Positions 7,885 to 19,047 of a stretch of DNA of 64,000 nt are shown here, piece after piece. The notes under the pieces were generated by a model. It did not search any database and had not been told where the DNA came from. It was given only the letters and a program-made list of their open reading frames with translations. Position 1 is the first letter of the stretch. Every line of letters begins with the position of its first letter. A program made the translations under genes and the position numbers. Source of the DNA: Streptomyces sp. CB01580 (GTDB lineage Bacteria; Actinomycetota; Actinomycetes; Streptomycetales; Streptomycetaceae); assembly GCF_001905795.1 (NCBI RefSeq), contig NZ_LIXJ01000008.1:194238-258237 (forward strand), written 5' to 3'.

Positions 7885-9810
7885 TCAGAGCGAGGAAGCC
7901 GACCTCGCACCAGGAGCGGGTCGGGTCGTGTCCCGGTCGTCGGCCAGCAGCACGCACGACTCCGGCGGCAGGTGCAGCAGCCCGTCGCTCCCCGGCGCCT
8001 CGACGGGCTCCCACGCCGCCACCACCCGGCCGAAGCCGCCCCTGCGCCGTCCGTCGCCCAGCGGGATCGTGGCAGGCCTCCCGTCGAGGTTGACGGCGAT
8101 GCGCAGATCGCCCCGCCGGTAGGCCAGCCAGCGCGCGTGCTCGTCGAAGGCGGTGCGCACCGACGCCAGATCGGGGTCGGCGAGGTCGGGCAGCGTGCGG
8201 CGCAGCGCGATCAGTCGGCGGTACCAGGCCAGCAGGCGGGCGTGCGGCTCCCGGTCCGGTTCGCTCCAGTCCAGGCAGGAGCGGTCACGGGTGGCCGGGT
8301 CCTGCGGGTCGGGGACGTCGTCGGTGGCCCAGCCGTGCGACGCGAACTCGCGTCGCCTGCCGGTGCGGACCGCCTCGGCCAGCGCCGGATCCGTGTGGTC
8401 GGTGAAGTACTGCCAGGGGGAGCGGGCGCCCCATTCCTCGCCCATGAACAGCATCGGGGTGAAGGGGCCGGTCAGCACGAGCGCGGCGGCGCAGGCCAGC
8501 AGGCCGGGGGAGAGCGTGGCGGTGAGCCGGTCGCCCCGTGCCCGGTTGCCGATCTGGTCGTGGGTCTGGGCGGAGCCGATGAAACGGTGGGCCGGGGTGC
8601 GGGCGATGTCGACCGGGCGGCCGTGGGTCCGGCCGCGGAAGACGGAGTACGTACCGTTGTGGAAGAACCCGCTGGTCACCGTCTTGGCGACGGCGGCCAA
8701 CGGGGCGGCGGCGAAGTCCGCGTAGTACCCCTGGGACTCGCCGGTCAGCGCGGTGTGCAGGGCGTGGTGGAAGTCGTCGTTCCACTGGGCGTGCAGTCCG
8801 ATGCCGCCGGCCTCGCGCGGTGTGGTCGTCCGCGGATCGCAGCGGTCGGACTCGGCGATCAGCGGCAGCGGGCGGCCCAGCTCGGCGGAGAGCTCGTCGG
8901 CCGCCGCGGACAGCTCCTCCAGAAAGGTCAGCGCCCGGGAGTCGGCCAGCGCGTGGACCGCGTCCAGTCGCAGCCCGTCGAGCCGGTAGTCCCGCAGCCA
9001 GGCGAGCGCGCTGCCCAGCAGATAGGCCCGCACCTCGTCCGAGCCGGGTGCGTCGAGGTTGACCGCCGCGCCCCACGGGGTCCGGTGGGTGTCGGTGAAG
9101 TACGGGCCGAAGGCCGGGAGGTGGTTGCCCGACGGGCCGAGGTGGTTGTGCACCACGTCCAGGACCACCGCGAGCCCCAGACCGTGCGCCGTGTCGACGA
9201 AGCGCTTGAGGCCCGACGGGCCGCCGTACGGCTCGTGCACGGCCCAGGGCGCCACCCCGTCGTACCCCCAGCCGCGGGTGCCGGGGAAGGGGCACACCGG
9301 CATCAGCGACACATGGGTGACGCCCAGTGCGGTGAGATGGCCGAGCCGGGCCGCCGCGGCGTCGAAGGTGCCCTCCGGCGTGAACGTACCGATGTGCAGT
9401 TCGTACAGGACGGCGCCCGGCAGCCCCCGCCCCGCCCATGCGTTGCGCCAGGCGTACGCCGAGTGGTCGACGACGGCGCTCGGCCCGTCCGGCCCGTCGG
9501 GCTGGCGGCGCGAACGGGGGTCGGGCAGTACGCGTACCCGATCGGCCTCGCCCCCGCCACCGCTTCGGTCCCCGCCCCCGCCTCGTTCCCCGTCCCCGTC
9601 TCCGTCCCCGTCCTCGTTCCGTTCCCCGTGCGCGCCGCCGTCCTCGTTCCCGCCCCCGGCCAGGACGAATCCGTAACGGTCCCCGTCCGATGCCTCGGCC
9701 TCCACCGTCCACCAGCCGGCCCGCTCGGCGTCGCGCGCCATCGCCCGTCGCGCGCCCGCCAGCCACAGGCCGACCGTGTCCGCGTCCGGTGCCCATACCT
9801 CGAACAGCAT
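7885..9810 (-). CDS. treZ: malto-oligosyltrehalose trehalohydrolase
   Basis: 641 residues. TreZ cleaves trehalose from the maltooligosyltrehalose made by TreY. An N-terminal E-set/CBM48-like domain (MLFEVWAPDADTVGLW) precedes a GH13 barrel: LYELHIGTFTPEGTF, VVLDVVHNHLGP, DGLRLDAVHAL with the nucleophile Asp at about residue 283, LIAESD with the acid/base Glu at about residue 320, and SAQTHDQIGNR carrying the third carboxylate. The C-terminus is the usual beta domain. Unusual is a 40-residue Gly/Asp/Glu/Arg-rich insert at residues 52-91 between N-domain strands. treY lies about 4 kb away on the same strand but not in one operon. Confidence 0.95.
   Translation of the reverse strand: MLFEVWAPDADTVGLWLAGARRAMARDAERAGWWTVEAEASDGDRYGFVLAGGGNEDGGAHGERNEDGDGDGDGERGGGGDRSGGGGEADRVRVLPDPRSRRQPDGPDGPSAVVDHSAYAWRNAWAGRGLPGAVLYELHIGTFTPEGTFDAAAARLGHLTALGVTHVSLMPVCPFPGTRGWGYDGVAPWAVHEPYGGPSGLKRFVDTAHGLGLAVVLDVVHNHLGPSGNHLPAFGPYFTDTHRTPWGAAVNLDAPGSDEVRAYLLGSALAWLRDYRLDGLRLDAVHALADSRALTFLEELSAAADELSAELGRPLPLIAESDRCDPRTTTPREAGGIGLHAQWNDDFHHALHTALTGESQGYYADFAAAPLAAVAKTVTSGFFHNGTYSVFRGRTHGRPVDIARTPAHRFIGSAQTHDQIGNRARGDRLTATLSPGLLACAAALVLTGPFTPMLFMGEEWGARSPWQYFTDHTDPALAEAVRTGRRREFASHGWATDDVPDPQDPATRDRSCLDWSEPDREPHARLLAWYRRLIALRRTLPDLADPDLASVRTAFDEHARWLAYRRGDLRIAVNLDGRPATIPLGDGRRRGGFGRVVAAWEPVEAPGSDGLLHLPPESCVLLADDRDTTRPAPGARSASSL
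9538..9657 (-). repeat. low-complexity CCCCGTC/TCCGTC-type tract inside treZ
   Basis: This stretch consists of degenerate 6-base units (plus strand: variations of CCCCGT, CTCCGT, CCTCGTTC) and encodes the acidic/glycine-rich insert of TreZ, for example NEDGDGDGDGERGGGG. It keeps frame. It looks like a slippage-expanded tract and may vary in length between strains. Confidence 0.75.
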
Positions 9811-9989
9811 GCAACGCTCCTCGTCTTCTCGCGCACCCGTGCCCCGTCGTCGGCAGCAGCCGCGACGGCTGGCTCACGACACTGGATCGAGCCCGTTACT
9901 GGCGATTAAGGTCTGGTCCTGATCATTGCCCTGCCCGCTTTCGCTCAATACGCACTCCCTCTTACGGCTGTGGAGGCCGAGATGAACGT

Positions 9990-10646
9990 GCCGCGGTCGA
10001 ATGTGCCGATGCCGAACTCTTCGCCGCCCCCATCCTCACCGGCCGCTACCCCGACGAGAGCTTCGCCGCGCTGATGCCCGGCCCCGTCGCGGACGACCTC
10101 GCGACCATCTCCACCCCGCTCGACTGGTACGGCGTCGACTACTACAACCCCACCCTCGTCGGTGCCCCCGACGCACAGGCCCTCGATTCCTTCTCCGGCT
10201 TCGAGATGCCCGCCGAACTCCCCTTCGGCATCCGGGAGATAGAGGGTTACGAGAAGACCGACTTCGGCTGGCCCGTCGCCCCCGACGGACTGCGCGAAAC
10301 CCTCGTGCAGCTGCACGCCCGCTTCGGCGACCGCCTCCCGCCGCTGTACATCACCGAGAACGGCTGCGCCGTCGACGAACCCGCCCGCGACACCCGCCGG
10401 ATCGCCTACCTCGAAGGACATCTGAAGGCCCTGCACACCGCGATCGGCGCGGGCGTCGACGTCCGCGGCTACTTCACCTGGTCGCTGACCGACAACGTCG
10501 AGTGGATCGAGGGGGCCGGCAAGCGCTTCGGACTGGTGCACATCGACTACGAGACGCTGCGCCGCACCCCCAAGGACTCCTACGCCTGGTACCGCGACCT
10601 GATCCACGCCCAGAAGAACGGACACGCTGCGGCCGGGCGCGCCTGA
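9990..10646 (+). pseudogene. GH1 beta-glucosidase, 3' remnant
   Basis: From about 10006 the frame encodes a clear GH1 C-terminal half: ILTGRYPDES, STPLDWYGVDYYNPTLVG, the nucleophile motif YITENGCA, and GVDVRGYFTWSLTDNVEW. The N-terminal half (about 230-250 residues, including the acid/base NEP motif) is absent; upstream sequence in this frame is unrelated and no plausible start or ribosome site precedes the homology. It therefore cannot be an active glucosidase. Truncation is at the 5' side, as after a deletion or recombination event. Stop at 10644-10646 appears to be the native C-terminus. Confidence 0.85.
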
Positions 10647-10657
10647 CGGCGTCCCGC

Positions 10658-10698
10658 GCCCGGGTCCCTCACGGCCGTCCTTCCACGGCCGCCCGGGC
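10658..10698 (+). terminator. hairpin after GH1 remnant
   Basis: Nested inverted repeats: outer arms GCCCGGG / CCCGGGC and inner GGCCGT / ACGGCC around a 6-base loop. It follows the remnant's stop by 11 bases and may be its original terminator. Confidence 0.45.
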
Positions 10699-10736
10699 CT
10701 TACGAACGGCCCCGTGCGTGATCAATACTTCGCGCC

Positions 10737-11885
10737 ATGGTCGCTTCGTGGTGGTCCCGGGCCCGACTGGGGATCTTCGTGCACTGGACGCCCGCCTCCG
10801 TGCCGGGCTGGGCCCCGCCGTACGTCCCCCCGGACGAACTCCCGGCGGAGGGCCGACGCGCCCCGCTCGCCTGGACGGCGTACGCCGAGTGGTACGAGAA
10901 CGCGCTCCGCTTTCCCGGCAGCCCCGTCTCCGCCCACCACCGGGCCACCTACGGCACCCGCCCCTACACCGCCTTCGGCGGCGACTTCAACGACGCGCTG
11001 GACTCCTGGGACCCGGCCGCCTGGGCCCGCGGGTTCCGGGCCGCCGGTGCCCGCTACGCCGTCCTCGTCACCAAGCACCACGACGGGTTCTGCCTCTGGC
11101 CCTCCGAGGTCGCCAACCCGCACCGCACCGGCTGGCACACCGTGCGCGACGTGGTCGGGGAGTTCGCCGAGGCCGTACGGGCGGAGGGGATGCGCTTCGG
11201 CGTCCACTACTCCGGAGGACTCGACTGGACCTTCGACGACCGCCCCATCGGCACCGCCGCGGACACCGTCTCCGCGGTCCCCCGCGGCGGCTACCCCGCC
11301 TACGCGGACGCGCAGGTGCGCGAACTGATCCGCCGCTACCACCCCGACATCCTCTGGAACGACATCGCCTGGCCCGCCTCCCGGGCCGACGTCCAGCGGC
11401 TCATCGCGTACTACCGGTTCACCGTCCCGCACGGCGTCGTCAACGACCGGCTGTACCCGTACACACCGATGTGGCGCGCGCTGCGGCTGCCGGGGGTCGG
11501 GGCCCTGTACGACCGCCGCGAGCGCCGCACCGTCGCCCGGGGCGAGGGGTTCGTCCCCCGCAAGCCCCCGTACTACGACTTCCGCACGCCCGAGTTCGCC
11601 CGCTGCACCGGCCCCGACCCGTACGAGATCACCCGCGGCATCGACCACAGCTTCGGCTACAACCGCAACTCCCCGCCCGAGGCGTTCCTCGGCCGGGACG
11701 CGCTGGAGGCGCTCGTCCGCGAGACGGCGGCGGAGGGCGGCAACGTGCTGCTCAACGTGGGGCCGCGCGGCGAGGACGCGACGATCCCCGCCGAACAGCG
11801 CCTGCGTCTGGAGTGGCTGGCGGAACTCGCCCGCCGGGACGGTCAGTCCCAGACCATGTCGAAGGACCGCCCGAAGTTCGCATAG
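10737..11885 (+). CDS. alpha-L-fucosidase family protein (GH29)
   Basis: 382 residues. Features of GH29 include LGIFVHWTPASVPGW near the N-terminus, YAVLVTKHHDGFCLWPS, FGVHYSGGLDW, and ILWNDIAWP with the expected nucleophile Asp at about residue 209. GGNVLLNVGPRGED near the C-terminus is the usual end of the catalytic barrel. It hydrolyses alpha-L-fucosides if functional. No signal peptide is visible, so action on intracellular or imported oligosaccharides is more likely than on polymers. The last 43 bases overlap the convergent GNAT gene tail-to-tail. The C-terminal beta domain of longer fucosidases is missing, which is common in this subfamily. Confidence 0.9.
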   Translation: MVASWWSRARLGIFVHWTPASVPGWAPPYVPPDELPAEGRRAPLAWTAYAEWYENALRFPGSPVSAHHRATYGTRPYTAFGGDFNDALDSWDPAAWARGFRAAGARYAVLVTKHHDGFCLWPSEVANPHRTGWHTVRDVVGEFAEAVRAEGMRFGVHYSGGLDWTFDDRPIGTAADTVSAVPRGGYPAYADAQVRELIRRYHPDILWNDIAWPASRADVQRLIAYYRFTVPHGVVNDRLYPYTPMWRALRLPGVGALYDRRERRTVARGEGFVPRKPPYYDFRTPEFARCTGPDPYEITRGIDHSFGYNRNSPPEAFLGRDALEALVRETAAEGGNVLLNVGPRGEDATIPAEQRLRLEWLAELARRDGQSQTMSKDRPKFA

Positions 11886-12811
11886 CCGAGGCGGGCGAAG
11901 GACGCGGCCATCGGGGCGTTGCCGAGATCGGTCGCGGCCCGGATCCGGTCCACTCCGTCCTGCGAGGCCAGCAACCGGGTCCCCTCGGCGAGGATGCCGT
12001 CCACGTACCCGTGGCCGCGCCGGGCGGGAAGGACGCCGATGTACGCGATGATCGGGTTGTAGTCGTTGCGCGCCGGGATCACGAACCCGACCGGATCGCC
12101 GTCCGGCAGTTCGGCGATCCGCCACCACTCGCGCGGGGTGGCGTACAGGGCCAGCTCCTCGTCGTAGTGCTTCTCGGCCGCCTCCCGGGCGCTGAGCCCG
12201 GACGCCAGATCGGCCCGGCCGTGGGCGTCCAGGGTGCCCTCCATCACCGCCGTCATCAGCGCGAGCAGATCCTCACGACCCTCCACCGGGCGGAACCGCA
12301 GCCGTCCGTCGTCCGGCGGCACCGGCGTACCGGCGCGCCACTCCAGGCGCAGCCGCTCCACCAGCATCCGCGCCCCGGAACGCTCCATCACCCGGATCCG
12401 CGCCTCGACGCTCTCACGGGTGGCCGGGTCCTCGCGCCAGTCCGGCGGTACGAAACGGCCGTACTCGGGGCGCGGCGCGCCGGCCGGTACGACCGCCGCC
12501 GTCGCCGTCTCCAGCAGCCGCAGGCCCGCCTCCTCGCGTTCGGGCCGTGGCAGGGTGTCGTCCAGGTCGAAGACGTCGAGGAGCAGAGGGGCGTCCCCGT
12601 CCCGGCTCCACCAGGCGATCCGGGCCACCACGCGCTCGCCGCGCAGCGCCACCCACATCCACCCGGGACGTCGGCGCCCGCTCTCCAGGTCCTCGGTGAG
12701 CTCGTCGTCGAGGAGGTAGGACAGCCGGAGAAAGAGCCCGAGTTCGTCCGGGCCGGTCAGCGGACGGATGGTCAGTTCCTGCGACGTCGCTTCCGGTGAA
12801 GCTGGGGGCAC
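11843..12811 (-). CDS. GNAT family N-acetyltransferase
   Basis: 322 residues with two GNAT-like halves. The C-terminal one carries the acetyl-CoA signature region IIAYIGVLPARRGHGYVDGIL and the typical NAPMAASFARLGY end. The GTG at 12811 (VPPASPEATSQ) is preceded by GAGGAG at a 5-base spacing, which decides the start; the frame is open much further upstream but without coding character. The 3' end overlaps the fucosidase gene by 43 bases. Acetyl acceptor unknown. Confidence 0.87.
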   Translation of the reverse strand: MPPASPEATSQELTIRPLTGPDELGLFLRLSYLLDDELTEDLESGRRRPGWMWVALRGERVVARIAWWSRDGDAPLLLDVFDLDDTLPRPEREEAGLRLLETATAAVVPAGAPRPEYGRFVPPDWREDPATRESVEARIRVMERSGARMLVERLRLEWRAGTPVPPDDGRLRFRPVEGREDLLALMTAVMEGTLDAHGRADLASGLSAREAAEKHYDEELALYATPREWWRIAELPDGDPVGFVIPARNDYNPIIAYIGVLPARRGHGYVDGILAEGTRLLASQDGVDRIRAATDLGNAPMAASFARLGYANFGRSFDMVWD

Positions 12812-12998
12812 GAGGTCTCCTCGGCGGTTGTGGAAGGCCGCCCGGGGACCACGGGCGGCGCGAGGCGGGAGACGGTAGCAACCGCTCCCCGGCCCCGCTC
12901 CCGGTTTTCGCGGCGCCGCGAAAGCCGGACGGGAGCGTGCCCGTGCGGGCCGGGGTTCTTCTGGACACCCCGGGGCGGTCGGGCCGACAATTGGGCGC

Positions 12999-13568
12999 GT
13001 GACGTCCTCCTTCGAGTCCCACACGTACTCCGCGCGGCCGTCGGACGCCCAGCGCGACCGTGTGATCGGCGTACTCAGAGACGGCGCCGCACAGGGCAAG
13101 CTGTCGCACGACACGTTCATGCGCCGCATGGAACTGGCTCTCGTCGCCCGGAGCCCGGAGGAACTGTCCGCCCTCACCGCCGACCTGGCGGGGAGCGAGG
13201 GCCGCTGGTCGCGGCGGCTGCTGAAGGTCGTGGGCGGGGTGTCCGGCTTCCCCGGCCGGGTGCGCCGGGTCTGGCGGACCGAACGGCTGCCGAGGCTGCT
13301 GCTTCCCGTCCCCGGTCCGTACCCCCTGCTGATCGGCCGCGATCCCGGCAGCGGACTGCGGCTCAACCACGAGTCCGTCTCCCGGCTCCACGCCGAACTC
13401 ACCACGCGGGACGGCCGCTGGATGCTCCGCGACCTCGGCTCGACCAACGGCACGTGCGTCAACGGGCAGCGCGTCGTCGGTGTGGTACGGGTCCGCGAGG
13501 GGGACCAGGTGAGCTTCGGGGGAATGAGCTTCCGGCTCACCGCGCCCGCCCTCGAACCTCCCGCCTGA
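12999..13568 (+). CDS. DUF1707 + FHA domain protein
   Basis: 189 residues from a GTG. Residues about 8-60 match DUF1707 (RPSDAQRDRVIGVLRDGAAQ through ELSALTADL), a small actinobacterial domain. After a short basic linker, residues about 105-180 form a forkhead-associated domain: LLIGRDPGSGLRLNHESVSR, LHAEL and LRDLGSTNGTCVNGQRV. FHA domains bind phosphothreonine, so the protein is likely a target or adaptor of Ser/Thr kinase signalling. No kinase gene is nearby. It stands alone between divergent and convergent neighbours. Confidence 0.9.
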   Translation: MTSSFESHTYSARPSDAQRDRVIGVLRDGAAQGKLSHDTFMRRMELALVARSPEELSALTADLAGSEGRWSRRLLKVVGGVSGFPGRVRRVWRTERLPRLLLPVPGPYPLLIGRDPGSGLRLNHESVSRLHAELTTRDGRWMLRDLGSTNGTCVNGQRVVGVVRVREGDQVSFGGMSFRLTAPALEPPA

Positions 13569-13636
13569 CGGCGCCCCCCGCCGCCCGACGCGCGCCGGAC
13601 CCGACCGGCCGGGTCCCCGGTCGTGGCGGTGGTTTC

Positions 13637-13682
13637 GAGGGGCGGTCCCCTCTCCCGGGCCCACAGGGGCTCGTGGGCCCGG
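13637..13682. terminator. two tandem hairpins between convergent genes
   Basis: First hairpin: GAGGGG-CGGT-CCCCTC (13637-13652). Second: CCGGGCCCAC, 8-base loop, GTGGGCCCGG (13655-13682). Both stems are perfect. They lie between the FHA gene and treY, which end toward each other, and probably terminate both. Confidence 0.7.
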
Positions 13683-13735
13683 CCGGAACCGGCGCGCGGG
13701 ACAAGGGAACGGCCACGGGTTCCGCCGGACCGCCC

Positions 13736-16162
13736 TCAGCCGGTCCCGGTCCGGGCGAGCAGCGCCACCGGCCGTTCGGCGAACAGCTCGGCGACCGCGA
13801 CCGAGGGCCCGGTGAACTTCCGGCCCGGAGCCAGCAGATCGGTCCACGGCCCGTCGTCCGGGAGCACCAGATCCGTGCCGTGCCAGCCGCCCGACTCCGC
13901 CAGCCGCAGCGACAGCCGGGTCACCGCCGTGACCACCTCGTCCGAGCGGCAGAACGCCAGACAGTGCGCGGCCGCCGGACCGCGCGCGCTCAGCGGGACG
14001 TACGTACCGGACTCCCCGAACACCCCGGGCCGCTCGCGCCGCAGCCGCAGCACCACCGACGTGAGTTCCGCCTTCTCCTCGCAGGGGCCGTCCTCGGGCG
14101 GGAGGCGGAAGGGCCGCCGGTTGTCCGGGTCGACCAGCGCCACGTACTCGCGTTCCGTGCCCTGGTACAGATCCGGCACCCCCGGCATCGTCAGATGCAC
14201 CAGCGCCGCGCCGAGCACATTGGCCCGCGCGTACGGGGCGAGCGTGGCCGTGAACCGGTCCAACGTCTCGCGCACCCGACCGCCGTCCGCCGCCGGTCCG
14301 GCCGCGACGAAGTCCGTCACCGCCCGCTCGTACCCCGGATCGCGCTCGGTCCACGTGGTGGACAGCCCCGCCTCGCGCACCGCCTTCAGCAGCGCCGGTT
14401 CCAGCCGTCCCGCCGCCTCCCCGGCCGGCAGCCGCGCGCAGCCCGCGGCCGTCTGCCACGCCTGCCAGGCGAACTGCTCGTCGGGCGCGGTCGCGGGGGT
14501 CGTCCGCGCCAGCTCCACCACCAGCCAGGACCACTGCTCCGGGCACTCCGTCAGCACCGCGACGCGAGCCCGCACATCGGCGCTCCGCTTGGTGTCGTGC
14601 GTGGTCAGGACCGTGCCCGTGGCGGGCCGGTCCCGGGCCAGCCGGGCGCAGAACGCGTGGAACTCGTCCGGCGTCACGGCCGGCCGCCCGGGGTCACCGC
14701 CCACCTCGTTCGCCGAGACCAGCGGGACGTACCGGTAGAACGCCGTGTCCTCGACCGACTTGGCGCGCAGCGCCGACGCGGTCTGCGCGAACCGGGCGCA
14801 GAACGCGGCCCGGTCGGGCCCCCCGCCCAGCCGTCCCAGCGCCAGGTCCCGCACCACGTCCACCGCCGACGCCTCCTCCGGTACGGCGAACGCCGCCTTC
14901 GCGTCGCGCACGACCACGTCCGGCAGCGTCTCCGGGGGCGTCCCGGGTTCCACATCCGGGGGAGCCCCCGGGACCACCGCGGAGCCCGCCCCGGGGCACG
15001 GACCGCCCGCCGTCACGTACGCGCGGTAGACCGGCATGCGCACCAGCAGCTCGCGAACGGCGGCGTGCAGGGCCCACGGCGCATGGTCGCGCAGCGCGGG
15101 GTCCTCGGCGCAGACGCGTGCGGCGAGCCTGGTGAGCAGGCCGGTCTCGGCGGCCAGCTCGTGCGTCACGACCTCGTGCGCGGCGCGCCGGACGGTCGCC
15201 TTCCACGACCCGCCGCGGTCCATGGCCGGTCCCGCGTGCTCCCGGTAACGCCCGATCAGCTCCGCGGCCCCCATCGGGTCGACGAAGAGGCCGTCGATCC
15301 GGTGCAGCGCGTCGTACCCGGTCGTGCCCGCGACGGGCCAGTCGGCGGGGAGCGGCTCGTCACCGGTGAGGATCTTCTCCACGACCGTCCACCGCCCGTC
15401 GGCCGCGTCCGCGAGTCGCTCCAGATACGCCCCGGGATCGGCGAGCCCGTCCGGGTGGTCGACGCGCAGCCCGTCGATCACCCCGTCCCGGACCAGTTCG
15501 AGGATCTTGCCGTGGGTGGCGTCGAAGATCTCCGGGTCCTCGACGCGTACCCCGATGAGGCCGGAGATGGTGAAGAACCGGCGGTAGTTCAGTTCGGTAC
15601 GGGCCAGCCGCCACCAGCAGAGCCGGTAGTGCTGGGCGTCCAGCAGCTCCGGCAGCGGCAGGTGCGCGGTGCCGGCCCGGAGCGGGAACTCCTGCTCGCC
15701 GTGGCGGAGCACCTCCCCGTCGACCCGGAACGCGTCCAGCTCGTCGCCGATCCGCCCGCCGAGCACCGGCAGCAGCACCCTGCCGCCGCCCGCCTCCCAG
15801 TCGATGTCGAACCAGCGCGCGTACGGTGACGCGGCGCCCTCGCGCAGCACTTCCCACAGCGGGCGGTTGAGGCGCGGCACGGCCGCCATGTGGTTCGGCA
15901 CGATGTCCACGACCAGCCCGAGGCCGTGCTCCCGGGCCGTACGGGCCAGCCGCCGCAGCCCCTCCTCGCCGCCGAGCTCGGCGCGCACCCGCCCGTGGTC
16001 GACCACGTCGTAGCCGTGCCGGGAGCCCGGCACGGCCTCCAGGACCGGGGAGAGATGCAGATGCGAGACCCCGAGCGCGGCGAGGTAGGGCACGGCGTCC
16101 TCTGCGGCCGGGAACGGGAAGTCGGGCTGGAGCTGGAGCCGATAGGTGGAGGTGGGCGTCAT
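13736..16162 (-). CDS. treY: malto-oligosyltrehalose synthase
   Basis: 808 residues. TreY turns the reducing end of a maltodextrin into a trehalose unit by intramolecular transglucosylation; TreZ then releases trehalose. The start TSTYRLQLQPDFPF is the hallmark N-terminus. GH13 regions include VVDIVPNHMA, GLRVDHPDGLADPGAY with the nucleophile Asp, and VVEKIL with the acid/base Glu; GVPDLYQGTE and LVDPDNRRPF follow near the C-terminus. A proline-rich insertion (about residues 385-415, PGAGSAVVPGAPPDVEPG) is longer than in many homologues. glgX lies upstream on the same strand, 275 bp away. Confidence 0.96.
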   Translation of the reverse strand: MTPTSTYRLQLQPDFPFPAAEDAVPYLAALGVSHLHLSPVLEAVPGSRHGYDVVDHGRVRAELGGEEGLRRLARTAREHGLGLVVDIVPNHMAAVPRLNRPLWEVLREGAASPYARWFDIDWEAGGGRVLLPVLGGRIGDELDAFRVDGEVLRHGEQEFPLRAGTAHLPLPELLDAQHYRLCWWRLARTELNYRRFFTISGLIGVRVEDPEIFDATHGKILELVRDGVIDGLRVDHPDGLADPGAYLERLADAADGRWTVVEKILTGDEPLPADWPVAGTTGYDALHRIDGLFVDPMGAAELIGRYREHAGPAMDRGGSWKATVRRAAHEVVTHELAAETGLLTRLAARVCAEDPALRDHAPWALHAAVRELLVRMPVYRAYVTAGGPCPGAGSAVVPGAPPDVEPGTPPETLPDVVVRDAKAAFAVPEEASAVDVVRDLALGRLGGGPDRAAFCARFAQTASALRAKSVEDTAFYRYVPLVSANEVGGDPGRPAVTPDEFHAFCARLARDRPATGTVLTTHDTKRSADVRARVAVLTECPEQWSWLVVELARTTPATAPDEQFAWQAWQTAAGCARLPAGEAAGRLEPALLKAVREAGLSTTWTERDPGYERAVTDFVAAGPAADGGRVRETLDRFTATLAPYARANVLGAALVHLTMPGVPDLYQGTEREYVALVDPDNRRPFRLPPEDGPCEEKAELTSVVLRLRRERPGVFGESGTYVPLSARGPAAAHCLAFCRSDEVVTAVTRLSLRLAESGGWHGTDLVLPDDGPWTDLLAPGRKFTGPSVAVAELFAERPVALLARTGTG

Positions 16163-16256
16163 GCGCCGTTACGTACCCGGCCCGCGCGCCCCTGTGTCAC
16201 GGAACGCCGCAAAGGGCCCGACCGGCGGTGTCGCGGCCCGCCCCGCGACGCGCCGG

Positions 16257-16307
16257 GGCGTGCACGCCTGGAACCCGCGCCCGATGCCCGCGCCGGGCGT
16301 GCACGCC
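16257..16307 (-). promoter_or_regulatory. paired 12-bp palindromes upstream of treY
   Basis: The perfect palindrome GGCGTGCACGCC occurs twice, at 16257-16268 and 16296-16307, 39 bp apart, in the gap between glgX and treY (16163-16437). Two identical palindromes about four helical turns apart look like a dimeric-repressor operator pair. No regulator is known to me for this exact word, so the role is inference. The remaining gap is GC-rich without other signals. Confidence 0.35.
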
Positions 16308-16437
16308 GCGTGCGGACACCGCTCACGCCCCGCGCCGCGCGTACGCCGGACATCCTCGCGCCCCACGTCCCCGCGTCCCGCCGCGCACGTACGCGCGGGC
16401 GTGCGAGACGTCCGCACCGGACAGTCGTGCGCGGCGC

Positions 16438-18648
<2,211 letters not shown>

Positions 18649-19047
18649 AGCTTCGACTCTTCCACTTCTGATCCGGGTGCCTGGTGGTTATGGGTCGTTC
18701 GAGCACGGTCTCTCATAAATATTCCGTATCTTCTCGATCTTCCCGAATCTTCCCCGAAATGGGGGCGGCTTCCTAGGACGTCGCGCGGGCCGGTCAACAT
18801 CGGTCCGCTCCGTGTCGCCCCCAGGGCCGGAATCCCGGGCCCCGAAATCGCTCCGGCCCCGGAACGAAGCCTCGGGCAGAGGGTCCAATCGCTATGAATC
18901 CGCTCACTACGGCGGATCTCGCCCCGGGGAACGCGCTTTCCCCGTTGGGGAGTTGATGAAAGCGGCCTGTGCATCCGGCTGCACCGGATCGTGCTCGCGG
19001 AGTACCCTTCCTTGATCGTTGGTGGGGGAGTGGAAGGCGGTGCACGG
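18649..19047. other. 399-bp divergent intergenic region
   Basis: Separates glgX (minus) from the SAV2148-like gene (plus). It holds an AT-richer patch (18715-18770) with three GAAGAT repeats on the glgX side. On the plus side TACCCT at about 19003 may be a -10 element. I see no gene in it. Confidence 0.6.
18728..18752 (-). promoter_or_regulatory. three in-phase GAAGAT direct repeats upstream of glgX
   Basis: On the minus strand GAAGAT occurs three times, with starts 9 and 10 bases apart (plus-strand ATCTTC at 18728, 18737, 18747). An AT-rich TATTTATGAG lies just downstream, 60-70 bases before the glgX start. Helically phased direct repeats next to a possible -10 suggest binding of an activator or repressor. 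Which protein is unknown. Confidence 0.35.
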
